In this document: positions 55,197 through 64,000 of the stretch, in pieces
How positions within the stretch are numbered: position 1 is the stretch's first letter
Layout of the letters: each line of letters opens with the position of its first letter
Source of the DNA: Lineolata rhizophorae
Taxonomy: Eukaryota; Ascomycota; Dothideomycetes; Lineolatales; Lineolataceae
Assembly: GCA_010093515.1 (NCBI GenBank)
Contig: MU001696.1
Location: 270,258 to 334,257 of the forward strand
DNA: 64,000 nucleotides
Direction of reading: 5' to 3'
The notes under the pieces: generated by a model
What the model was told of the DNA's origin: nothing
Databases searched by the model: none
What the model saw: only the letters and a program-made list of their open reading frames with translations
Made by a program: the position numbers and the translations under genes

Positions 55197-58100
55197 CTAT
55201 TTCTTAGTTTTCTTTCCAACTTCAGTGCCCCATTTAAGTTTCGATCTACGACCTCCACTTCCGCCCCCACCTCCACTTTCCTGCTCTTCTTCTTGTGGTC
55301 GCTGCTGTTGGGCGAACTGAATTCTTGGTGTTTTGCTAGCCTCAACCTTACGTTGCTGCTGTTGCGCCCTTTCTCTGTCCTTTGGTAGAACCCTCATTCC
55401 CTCTTCGTCTTCTTCAGAACTGCTATTGTCGTCCTGGTCACCACCAATTCCAAGGGCACCCTCTCGCCTCTTCCTCTCTATTTCGGTTTCGCCCTCGTCC
55501 ATCTTACTCTTGGTTGCAGCACGCGGCCGCGTACGCGGTTGTCCAGCTGGGGATTCATCGTCGTCCTCCTCGTGTCTGCTCGCGCCTCGGCGCCTCCTCT
55601 CGGCCGCAGTATCACGGCCCATTGTGAAGCGAGCAAGTTCATCGGAAATCGGGTGGAAGGGCACACGACCTTCTTCGGGGGCATGGTCCTGACTATTTGA
55701 CGTGATCTGGCGTATGGCACCTCCATGCAAACCGTCGTCCGCTTGCTCACCACTGCCCTTGCCCACCGCTTCGCGTTTCACGGCGTCAGGCGCCGCAGTC
55801 TCCTGAACGAGATCTGCTCGGAGCTTCGGGTCCATACGAGAGACTTGCTGAATAAACTCCGCCTTGCTCATGCGGCGACCACCAGCACCCACGGTAAATC
55901 GGACCCGTGCATCATCCTCTTCTTCCTGCAGGCGTCGTTTCTGCTCTTCTTGGGCCTTTTGCGAGGACGGGCCGGCTTCTGCTTCTCCATCGCCTCCCGC
56001 ATGGTCGTGATGTAGCCCCAGATAATTCCCGAGATTCTGCAGGTGCTGACCAGCCTTTGAAGGATCGAATATGCTGGTTTTCCTCTCGGTTCTGGGCTGT
56101 TTAGGCGCCGAAGGAATGTCATATTTCTTTATGACCTCGCCGGATTCATCCTCAACAATGATGGTGTTACCAAACTGATATGCCAGCGCAGGGCCTCGCG
56201 TAGTAGTCTTGTGTTCCGGCTCCGGTTCATGGCGCTTCATGCTGAAAGACTCCATCCTGCGCCGCCAGTCGGCCCATCGCGTGTGGCCAGCATGAGCTGC
56301 GTCCTTAAGACCTTCTGTAATCTTGTCCCGTTCTTCCCCATTATCCGGCCCTTCGGCATTTTCACCGCCCTTTCCGCCCACTGGCTCCGCACGTTTGCCG
56401 TCCGCTTCACGGACAGAGTTTTCCTCGCTGCCCCGGCGACTGTCGAGCACTGCCAACACGTTGCCTTCCTCGTCTTCCACAATTAGATGGTCGCCTTCTT
56501 GGTAGAGTTCCTGTGGGGATTGTGATCGCATCCTAGGATCTTGCATGCAAAGATGATCACGTTCGTGATAAGACGGTCGGCGCTGCATCTGCTGCGGTGG
56601 CTTCTCGGCGGTGTCACTGCTCGATGGTGACTCAGCATCTGCCGGAGAAATCGAGATCTCAATGGGAGAGCTGTCCGAAACTTCGATATTTTCCTTGTTG
56701 CGAGGTTGAGGCATAATAGCGGACTGAGATATGGGCCCACCGGGGCCGCGCCCCGAATCCCATTTCCTTCTTCGCGATGGCCGAACGCTCGAGGCTCTGC
56801 TTGAACTCTCTTCTTCTTTTTGCCTACGTAAGAACTGACCAGGAATTCCAATTGGGCCCAAGGTGCCTGGTTGAATCTCTGCCTTCTCATCCATGGATGA
56901 ATCTGTTTCATCTGGCCGGCGTAGAGACATCGAGCTTTTCGAACGCGACTGGATACGGGGAAGACGCTCCATCCACGAAGGTCCTTCTTCGTTTGCTTGG
57001 GTGTATGAGAGAGTTAGTGTCAGAGTGTTGATGTGTTTTCCTAGAGTGAAAACCGCAATGGACGACCCGTGGACAACAATAGAAGTGATGACGAGAAACG
57101 TCGTGATAGGCCAGATGACGGTGATAACGTTCAGATGTTCGAAGGGTGGAAGCGGGAGATTCTCCAATGGGTTTCCCGCATCGTCGGTTTCCAGCTCCGC
57201 TCTCGCCAAGATAGCAACGAATATCGCGCCCACACCGATCGGACCGAAGTGACCGGCAAACAAGGCCTCTCTCCACGTTTTCAAGTCCGGTATGATTGGT
57301 TTGCATGCAAGCATAATCGGGATTCGGCGGAAGAATAGGACCAAAATCGCGATGACCACAAGCCTCCACGGCGTCAACCCCATTGACTGAGCATTATACT
57401 GCTCCCAGGGGATAATGGTGCCAAAGTAGACGAAGAATGCCAGGTTAAGGAGAAGATCGATGACGTTGGACACGTGCGATTCTTCCGTCTTCTCCAAAAA
57501 CCAGCCGTCGTTGCTAAATCCAACTCCAGTGGCAAACCCCACAAGCAAGTCGTCCAACCCCAAAATACTACCAGATCCCGCACAAAAGAGAGCCAAGACA
57601 AAGTAAAAGACGAGAAAGCTCTCGCGATCAATACAGTCGTGCTCATGAGAGTAGCGGATCAGGCGTCTGGCAATGTATCCCACCGAGACCCCATAGACCG
57701 TCCCGAAAATACACTCGTACAAAATGGTGTAGCAAAACCAGTGGAACGAGACGAGATCAGCATCGGGCCGGAACTTAAGGAGATACAAGGCCAGGTAGAT
57801 GAAAGGAAACGCCATGCCGTCGTTGCAGCCCGACTCGGCCGAGAGGAGATCTCTCAGGTGCTTTGGGACACGTTTGGCAAACTTGCCCTTTCCTACAACA
57901 GACGATGCCAAGACGGGGTCTGTGGCCGTCACACACGCCGCACAGCACAAGGCGTCCAGCCAATCCAAGGTTGGCACCATCCACCAGATAAAAAGACTAG
58001 TCATGAGCCAACCAAAAGTCATGACCGGAACCAGGAGACAAGTGACCGACTGCCAGTGCCGTTCCATGTAAGCCCTCGGAAGTTCGACGCCGACGGCGAA

Positions 58101-58349
58101 ACACTGGACGACCAGGACAATCCGGGCGAACTCGAGCGTGATCTGATCCGTGTTGCCCCAATCGAGCGGATTGATAAGGTTGGCGGCATGAGGGCCGAAT
58201 ATGATGCCGCAGACGGTGGCCACGGTGGCTTCACCGATGTACAGTCTCTCCTTGATAATGGAGGAACATAGCATGAACAAGCTCGTGAAACCACCGAGGA
58301 TGATGTAGACTAGGTGAGGCTTGTTGATAGAAAGGTGTTCCCAAGCCAT
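55197..58349 (-). CDS. NHA1: Plasma-membrane Na+(K+)/H+ antiporter, NHA1 type
   Basis: Exports Na+ and K+ in exchange for protons at the plasma membrane, keeping ion and pH balance. One uninterrupted frame of 1050 residues, typical for NHA1 proteins with a long tail. Residues of about 12-430 form the multi-helix CPA-type membrane domain. Conserved elements include SIIKERLYIGEATVATVCG, GVELPRAYM, the ATDPVL motif at 142-145 and the Asn176-Asp177 pair in GCNDGMAFPF, the usual ion-binding core. FGPIGVGAIFVAILAR closes the domain, and the SIAVFTLGKH step leads to the tail. The cytoplasmic tail of about 600 residues is disordered and charged, with several Ser/Arg stretches, two dispersed IVEDE-G-V motifs and a basic RRSKLKWGTEVGKKTKK end. 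MAWEHLSINKPHLVY is the conserved start. Confidence 0.95.
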   Translation of the reverse strand: MAWEHLSINKPHLVYIILGGFTSLFMLCSSIIKERLYIGEATVATVCGIIFGPHAANLINPLDWGNTDQITLEFARIVLVVQCFAVGVELPRAYMERHWQSVTCLLVPVMTFGWLMTSLFIWWMVPTLDWLDALCCAACVTATDPVLASSVVGKGKFAKRVPKHLRDLLSAESGCNDGMAFPFIYLALYLLKFRPDADLVSFHWFCYTILYECIFGTVYGVSVGYIARRLIRYSHEHDCIDRESFLVFYFVLALFCAGSGSILGLDDLLVGFATGVGFSNDGWFLEKTEESHVSNVIDLLLNLAFFVYFGTIIPWEQYNAQSMGLTPWRLVVIAILVLFFRRIPIMLACKPIIPDLKTWREALFAGHFGPIGVGAIFVAILARAELETDDAGNPLENLPLPPFEHLNVITVIWPITTFLVITSIVVHGSSIAVFTLGKHINTLTLTLSYTQANEEGPSWMERLPRIQSRSKSSMSLRRPDETDSSMDEKAEIQPGTLGPIGIPGQFLRRQKEEESSSRASSVRPSRRRKWDSGRGPGGPISQSAIMPQPRNKENIEVSDSSPIEISISPADAESPSSSDTAEKPPQQMQRRPSYHERDHLCMQDPRMRSQSPQELYQEGDHLIVEDEEGNVLAVLDSRRGSEENSVREADGKRAEPVGGKGGENAEGPDNGEERDKITEGLKDAAHAGHTRWADWRRRMESFSMKRHEPEPEHKTTTRGPALAYQFGNTIIVEDESGEVIKKYDIPSAPKQPRTERKTSIFDPSKAGQHLQNLGNYLGLHHDHAGGDGEAEAGPSSQKAQEEQKRRLQEEEDDARVRFTVGAGGRRMSKAEFIQQVSRMDPKLRADLVQETAAPDAVKREAVGKGSGEQADDGLHGGAIRQITSNSQDHAPEEGRVPFHPISDELARFTMGRDTAAERRRRGASRHEEDDDESPAGQPRTRPRAATKSKMDEGETEIERKRREGALGIGGDQDDNSSSEEDEEGMRVLPKDRERAQQQQRKVEASKTPRIQFAQQQRPQEEEQESGGGGGSGGRRSKLKWGTEVGKKTKK

Positions 58350-59512
58350 GGTTTTGCAGGCGCTCTCCCGGAGACGGGAGAAGGGCGCGGGCGGGAACGG
58401 AGAGGAAGGGGACTAAATCCGGCAGAGGCGGCGGCGCTACGGGGGCAGATCGACGATGATGTCGCTATGCAGAGCCAGAGACCCGTCGGTCCCGGATCGT
58501 GCCTGACGAAACTGCACGGGCCGTTTGAGCATGCAGGGCACGGGTTGCGCCCAGTCGCCGCTCCAACAAGCCTCTAGCGGGCGGCGGACAACAGAGGAGG
58601 CATGCAATGGCAAACGGCCTCGAAAGGACTCTGGACGAATAACAAAAGAGCGGGGTCCAGGGCGCAAAAGCTAGGGTTGTACGTAGGTCGCCGCTCGTGG
58701 CACGGTACGTACCCAGACAGGGCGACCCGGGCTGCCGGGGACCAGCTGTCGGCAACGGAAGCTCGGCCAAGCGAGCGAGCACGGCCGCGACCGGGGTTGT
58801 AGCCGGCCGAGGACCGCGGTCCCGGCGGTAGCAAAGGAGTGGAAGAACAGCACTCCGCAAATCCCGGGAGGGGCGGGGGATGTGGGCGGGGAAGAGCTGC
58901 CGCCAGCGAGAACAGGGGGAGAAGGACAGGAAATAGGAAGAGAAGCTGGGCGGGATGAGAGGAGCGGCGCCAGAGGAAAGCGAGCGGAAGCGGGCGATGG
59001 ACGGTTTATCTGCAGCGGGTGCACGAGCGGCGCTTGGGCTCGGCGCTGGGGCTTGGCGCTGAGGCTTGACGTTTCTTTTTTTTCCCTTCTCTCGCAGCGT
59101 CGCGCCGGCGGCCAAGCCCGCTCGGGGCTCTCGGCGCCCGTCACCCGCCCGACCCCGCGGGGCGCGGGGCGGTGGCAGCATGGCGCCGCACACGCCGGCC
59201 CCGCCGCTCGTCCCAGCGCATCTTCTCCGTCCGCCGTGCGTTCGAGGTGGTACGGCGCCCTACGATGCTGCAATACGCGCTCCCGTGTCCGCTCGCTCCA
59301 ATTGGTCCTGCAGTTCTGCCATTGGGACGCCAGATCGAGCAACCCGGTCCCGGTGGCGGCCGCCGCCGGCCTGGTCGGCCGTGGCGCGCTGGCCGCCGGC
59401 CCCGATGCTGCAGGGCCCACCCCGGACGCCCGTCAAATCGCCTCTCGCCGCCGTGCCCTGCCGGCCTGCCACCGCTCTTGGGGGCCCATTTCAGGCAATT
59501 GTCGCCCAGGCC

Positions 59513-59540
59513 TATGTACATGTATGTATGTATGTACATG
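59513..59540. repeat. GTATGTA/TGTACATG palindromic cluster
   Basis: The stretch begins TATGTACATGTATGTATG and continues TATGTACATG, so the two GTACAT halves flank a short GTAT tandem. Confidence 0.55.
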
Positions 59541-59870
59541 GGCGAGCCCGTCGATAAGGGTCTCGTGCCCCGCAGCCCTTCTTTGCGCAATGCTCGCCAA
59601 CCCGCCAACGGCGGCGCGGCCCCCCCGCCAGCCCCCGTTATCGCCCTCCTTTGCAGATTTGAATCTCTGCCCACCGTGTCGGCTCAATCGAGATCGCTTG
59701 GCCGTGCGTCTAGCGCACCGACGTGCGCGAGAATACATAGGTAGATACACATCCTACCCGTCGTCAACCTCCTCTCGCCACTTCTAGCCCCGAAAGCGGC
59801 CACGTCTTTGGCCTGGCGCCCTCCCTTGGTGGCTCCTAGTCCCTTGGACCCTGGAGGTGTGCCCGATCTG

Positions 59871-59904
59871 CTATGTATAGGTAGGTATGCGTATCTATGC
59901 ATGT
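59871..59904. repeat. TAGGTAGGTATG motif cluster
   Basis: The motifs CTATGTATAGGTAGGTATG and CGTATCTATGCATG are adjacent in the NHA1/GLO2 gap. Confidence 0.5.
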
Positions 59905-60690
59905 GGTCCCCCGCCCTAGGTAAATCGCCGGTCCAACCTAGCTTTTCCGTAGCATGAGAAGCGCTCGAGTGCTCCGCATCCATTCGATTGGCCTTCTTGC
60001 TCTCCGACCTTAGCATCATACAAGAACAGTGACTTAGTAGTGCCATCGGCCGGAGGCTTCAGCTGCCGTGGAAAGCTCGATCGGACGCCTAACCAGTGCC
60101 ATTCCCAACCTGGATGTTGAACAGGAGCGCTCGAGCCCTCCATGTGATCCTCCATTGAGTAAGAAAATGATGCATTGATCAAACCCATTGGCCGGCAATC
60201 ACCGTCTGCCGTCACAGGCTGCATGCCGCGGCTCCGGCTCGAAAACGGTGCGCGGGTGCATACTCGAACATGATCGACATCTCGCTATGCGGGGCAGGTG
60301 GGTAGGCGAGGTAGGGTATGTGGGCAGCCTTGATATGTATACACCAGCCGGGATGACCCAATTGAGAGCTGTGCGACCGGGCCGAATATCTTTGCAACTT
60401 CGAGCACGTCCGTGGAGCTCCGCCAAAACACGCATGCCCCCGTGCGGAATCTAGGGGGCTTGCGCATCAGTTCTAGGAAAATGACGTAGCTGCGCGTATT
60501 GCGAATATCTGCTTGAGCAACGCCGCAACAGCTATGGTCGAGGGTAGGAGAGAGCATAAGATGAGGAAAGATGCGGTTCATTTCAACAAACTCCGTCCGC
60601 AAGTCCCGCCACTCGTATGTAGTCAACGTCGTCATAGCTCTAATCCGGCCAGCCCTTGGGGCAGAGCCTCGCATGTTGGACCTCTCTCAG

Positions 60691-60696
60691 CACGTG
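60691..60696. promoter_or_regulatory. CACGTG E-box upstream of GLO2
   Basis: A CACGTGAC element lies about 350 bp before the GLO2 ATG. It is a motif match only, similar to the one in front of HEM3. Confidence 0.3.
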
Positions 60697-61048
60697 ACCT
60701 GCTGGCCCAACCGTCAAGAGCGGGCATCCCTACTCGGCAGTCCCCTGCCCGAAAGTATTACTAAGACAGCTACTCGCTGCGTCAGGTTGTCTTCATTACC
60801 GCCGTGCCGCTGCATCTCGTTCTTTTTATCAACAGGAGCCGGCACAAGCCATTCCACGACGTGTGCCATTCCAACTACTGGGGAGTCTGGTGTAATGAGC
60901 TTCCTCGGCCGTATCTCTCCGGTGACACTCAGGACGATCCGATCTACTTCTAGTAAAAGCGTCGCCTCGGTTGTGGGTTCCCCCGCAAGACTCACGGTTC
61001 CATATTTCACAGTTCTCACATTCCCCATAGAGACGAAACGCGAGCGCG

Positions 61049-62338
61049 ATGCATATTCAGTCGATTCCCATGTGTACGCTTGGCCCGTGCCTTTCGCCCC
61101 TCGTCCTTTTGGCCTCTAACAAGTTCACCAGGGGAGGGCACCCACAACAATTACTCATATTTGGTGGTCGATGAGAAATCGAAGGATGCCGTAGTTATCG
61201 ACCCTGCAAACCCACCGGAGTATGCAGCGGCATCAAGGCAAGCACCTCCCGGTGGCTAACACCACTATAGGGTTCTTCCTGTTTTGCAAGAGCAGACGTC
61301 GAACGGACAGATCAAACTCACGAGCATTATAAACACTCATCAGTACGTCATGCATACGAGCTCCTTGCATCATGTACATGTGTTTGGAAGACAGTTTATT
61401 CGTCTTCTCTTGTTTGCATAGCTATCCGATCATCCAAGAAATCGAAATGCTTGATTGCCAACATCTCTCATATGGCAGCCATTACGACCATGCCGGGGGA
61501 AATACCGACCTCCTGAAGTTATTCCCTGTGCCGGTAATTGGAGGTCGAGATTGTGCCAAGGTGACCCACACGCCCGCACATAAAGAAACGTTTACAATCG
61601 GCGACGGCATTAAAGTCACGGCTCTGCATACTCCCTGTCACACCCAAGACAGCATTTGCTTTTTCTTTGAGGACGGTGACAATAAAGCCGTGTTTACCGG
61701 CGATACGCTCTTCATTGGAGGTATGTTCTGAGGGCCTCGAATTTTTTCAGTTGCTCCCAAAAGTAGAAGCCATTCATTCCATGTAACTAGAACGGGGGAA
61801 GTTTAGCGTAATTGACCGCAGATCTTCATTGTTAAGGTTGTGGCCGTTTCTTCGAAGGCACGGCGGAAGAAATGCACAAAGCGCTGAACAAGACGCTTGC
61901 GGCCCTACCTGATGACACCAAGGTCTTTGTGAGTGTTATTGCCCCGTACTAGCCTGGAGCTTATCCTCACGTCATCTACAGCCGGGTCATGAGTACACCA
62001 AAGGGAACGTCAAGTTTGGCATCACGGTCATGCAAGCCGATCCCATCAAGAAATTGCAAGCTTTTGCAAGTGCCAACAAAGAAACGCAAGGCAAATTTAC
62101 CATTGGAGATGAGAAGGTACGTAAGAAACGTTTTGAGGTGTCAGTTTAAAGAGACCGCTAACCTTGCATGCAGCTCCATAACGTTTTTATGAGAGTGGAC
62201 GTAAGAACATGCCGGCAATACCTAGTCAAAAACTCCTAGCTGACAGAAACCTAGGATCCAGCAGTGCAGAATGTCGCGGGTTCGTCAAACCCGGTGGAAG
62301 TCATGGCAAAATTGAGAGAGATGAAAAACGCATCCTGA
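61049..62338 (+). CDS. GLO2: Glyoxalase II (hydroxyacylglutathione hydrolase)
   Basis: Hydrolyses S-lactoylglutathione to D-lactate and glutathione, the second step of methylglyoxal detoxification, with a binuclear metal site. Eight exons fit: 61049-61073, 61132-61219, 61271-61342, 61479-61720, 61837-61928, 61982-62116, 62174-62200 and 62255-62338, giving 254 residues, the cytosolic-form length. The start MHIQSIPMW joins across intron 1 to [14 protein letters not shown]. The metal motif [11 protein letters not shown] is assembled across intron 3. [20 protein letters not shown] and the PGHEYT histidine are intact. No mitochondrial presequence is seen. Exon 7 is a 27-nt micro-exon encoding LHNVFMRVD. 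The gene is much more fragmented than its neighbours. Confidence 0.95.
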
Positions 62339-63317
62339 ATGTAGCGAGGGCCAGGGAGGATTTTTAACAAGTATTCTAGAATAGGAAACGAATAAGGGGT
62401 TGGATATTGTTCGAAGTAACGTGCGTTTGATGCCTAGTCTCGGTCAATATGACCGGCAGCTAGATACTCAAATGATTGCACTTAGCCTTGATATGTCTCC
62501 CCCGCCAACGCAGCCGTCACCTAGCGGCGAAGTTAGGCTGAAGATGACAATGGGGACCCCCAACTAAATAGTCGAAGAATGATTTCGTTCTTGCTTCCAT
62601 GTCCACACCCGCTCACCCTTGTGTATGAAGATGGCGGGCTCTAGCATATTGGGAAGCGATCCAAAATAAAAATAAAAAAATTTTTAAAAAAAGGATATAT
62701 GTATAGTGCACAAATCTTGCGCATGGTATTCAGAGGCGGGGCGTTGAGTGTTAAGGCATGAAGTTGCGTAAACTCATGACATTAGCAACGCGCTTAACAA
62801 TCAAACAACAAGAGTCCTTTTTAAATTAAACGTTGGATTGGAGCTTCGTGGCCGACTTAGACTGCTCCATATTGTAGTGACGATTGTCATAGTTGTCTCC
62901 CAAGTGCAAGAAGCAAAGCGCCATGAGAAACATATACGATGCACAAACGCCCGGTATATCGTATTTGAAGTTACAAGGCTGGTGCACAGCAGCAAAGAGA
63001 TTCCTGTCCGGCTCAATTAGGAGTTAACTGAATGAACTATCGGCCGTCCAAGGCTGTAGCGGGACAACGAAGGATCGCCGACAACAGAGAGATTGGAATT
63101 TTTGACCAAGGGTCGGAAACAGCCCAAAAAATTTCGCGTAATACCGTATAGAAACCCACGGGGTCGGATTAAGTTGTTTCCGAAGCGGGCCGGTCGCGCG
63201 ACTGCATCCGAACTCGATTGATGTTCAGGTGCTCCGTAACCGGCGCCTTGTTATTTCGAGTAACGGCGTATTCAACCAGCAAACACTGTTGCTTCCCCCA
63301 CTTTAGACCCAGCCGAC
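62339..63317. other. Intergenic region between GLO2 and the EF-hand gene
   Basis: A 980-bp gap, AT-richer than average, with an A/T homopolymer block at about 62665-62695. It must hold the GLO2 3' UTR and the promoter of the EF-hand gene. No gene or RNA was recognised. Confidence 0.5.
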
Positions 63318-64000
63318 ATGGTGAGCTCTGTGCTTTCTTCGGATTCTAGAAATAAATTACTTAAACTATGCGCTGTCAGCCCCCGAAACGCCGAGGAATA
63401 ACTTCTAAAGGCGCTCAACTTCCCAGTCGCTCGTCGCGGCGCTCCAACAAACTTGCTCGGCAAAATGATCTCACTGATGCCCAAGAAAATGAGATCCGGG
63501 AGGCTTTCCGTCTATTTTGCGAGCCTCTGCCGGCCGGTGCGGGCGTGCTTACTGACGATCCTGAAAGCGGGAGTGTCCTTAAACGAGAGGATATACGTAG
63601 ATGCCTAATGTATGTTTCAAGAACTGCCGCTTCTGACCACTCGCTAACAAGTGAGATTGGTTTTCAGCTCTCTAGGGCTCTCTCCCAGCCAGTCTGATAT
63701 GCTTGGTATCCTAGACGCGCTTGACCCGGCGAAATCTGGCTTCGTAACATATGCACACTTTCTCGAGCTCGCCGCTATATATTTAAACCAGCAAGAGAGA
63801 GATCCCGAAGACCAATCTTCTGAAGAAGGCATCAATTCTAGGGTTAGTAGCAGGGAAGCTACTCGCATACCTCGAGAGGCATATGAGGCGTTTGAGCTCT
63901 TCAAACACGGCAATCGAGGCCCGATAACTCTGTCCCACCTACGGAAGGTAGCTCGCGAGTTACGTGAGGAGATAAGTGATGACATTTTGAAGGACATGAT
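63318..64000 (+). CDS. EF-hand (centrin/calmodulin-like) protein, 5' part only
   Basis: The gene runs off the right window edge. The favoured model has three exons so far: 63318-63320 (only the ATG), 63380-63609 and 63668 to the edge. The protein has a basic N-terminus (PPKRRGITSKGAQL), then LTDAQENEIREAFRLFC, an EF-hand-like helix as in centrins and calmodulins. The first loop is enlarged and poor in calcium ligands (DDPESGSV). REDIRRCLISLGLSPSQSDM and LDALDPAKSGFVTYAHFLE form a second unit. A third starts at REAYEAFELFKHGNRGPITL, where the loop is also degenerate. The layout resembles Cdc31/centrin relatives, but weak calcium loops and the insertions make the exact family uncertain. An alternative unspliced start is ATG 63368, which would add MRCQ and remove the first intron. 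Confidence 0.7.

Larger units (their letters stand above)
58350..61048. other. Divergent promoter region of NHA1 and GLO2
   Basis: A 2.7-kb gap, very GC-rich from 58450 to 59700. Long frames here (up to 301 codons at 58882-59787) occur on both strands and several phases at once and are rejected. GTAC/TAGGTA clusters lie at 59513-59540 and 59871-59904. A CACGTG E-box lies at 60691. A protein-like minus frame (60714-61028) ends only 20 bases from the GLO2 ATG and is discussed under findings. Confidence 0.5.

Noticed and set aside
58882-59787. 301-codon plus-strand frame
   Set aside because: Arg/Ala/Pro-rich, with equally long frames on the other strand and in other phases; explained by high GC with few stops.

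Overview
The window is nuclear DNA of a filamentous ascomycete (Pezizomycotina). The evidence is: compact genes with short GT-AG introns (mostly 50-120 bp) and CTAAC/CTGAC-type branch sites, a CFEM membrane protein, a group I G-alpha ending in CGLI, a C2-domain phosphatidylserine decarboxylase, and PY-motif arrestin and NHA1-type genes with long disordered tails. I cannot fix the class from sequence alone; Sordariomycetes or a close relative is my guess. I found no rRNA, tRNA, CRISPR array or intact transposon.

Layout, left to right: a partial Prm10/ThrE-like transporter (-, 1-1240); a CFEM receptor-like protein (+, 4986-7253); transketolase (+, 8253-11113); a GFA-type glutathione-dependent formaldehyde-activating enzyme homologue (-, 11532-12479); G-alpha (+, 17502-18804); phosphatidylserine decarboxylase with C2 and EF-hand domains (+, 23000-26712); a class I methyltransferase (+, 27721-28608); U1-70K (-, 29720-31030) head to head with mitochondrial ribosomal protein mL43 (+, 31341-31886); triosephosphate isomerase (-, 32177-33247); an unrecognised proline/RS-rich protein (-, 33776-36163); serine palmitoyltransferase subunit 2 (-, 38281-40281); acetoacetyl-CoA synthetase (+, 41898-44116); a four-BRCT Dpb11/Rad4 replication-checkpoint protein (-, 44773-47774); an arrestin-like adaptor (+, 50356-52959); hydroxymethylbilane synthase (+, 53566-54848); an NHA1-type Na+/H+ antiporter (-, 55197-58349); glyoxalase II (+, 61049-62338); and the 5' part of an EF-hand protein (+, from 63318).

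This is a housekeeping stretch. The genes belong to separate pathways (central carbon metabolism, phospholipid and sphingolipid synthesis, heme, splicing, DNA replication, ion homeostasis, G-protein signalling), and I see no secondary-metabolite cluster or defence-like system. Convergent gene ends are short (about 290-1100 bp). Most of the longest gaps (1.6-5 kb) are divergent promoters, the exceptions being the 4.2 kb gap between the tandem G-alpha and PSD genes and the 2.1 kb gap upstream of the 36163 start. The large gaps carry many short GTAC/TAGGTA-type palindromic clusters that are absent from coding exons. The most interesting points are a stopless 66-bp intron inside the RRM of the U1-70K gene, a strong 5'-UTR intron in the G-alpha gene, the dispersed GTAC/TAGGTA motif family, several unusual splice donors and tiny exons, and the unrecognised proline/RS-rich protein. 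Exon boundaries were worked out by hand from reading frame, splice consensus and protein-family knowledge, and need transcript confirmation.
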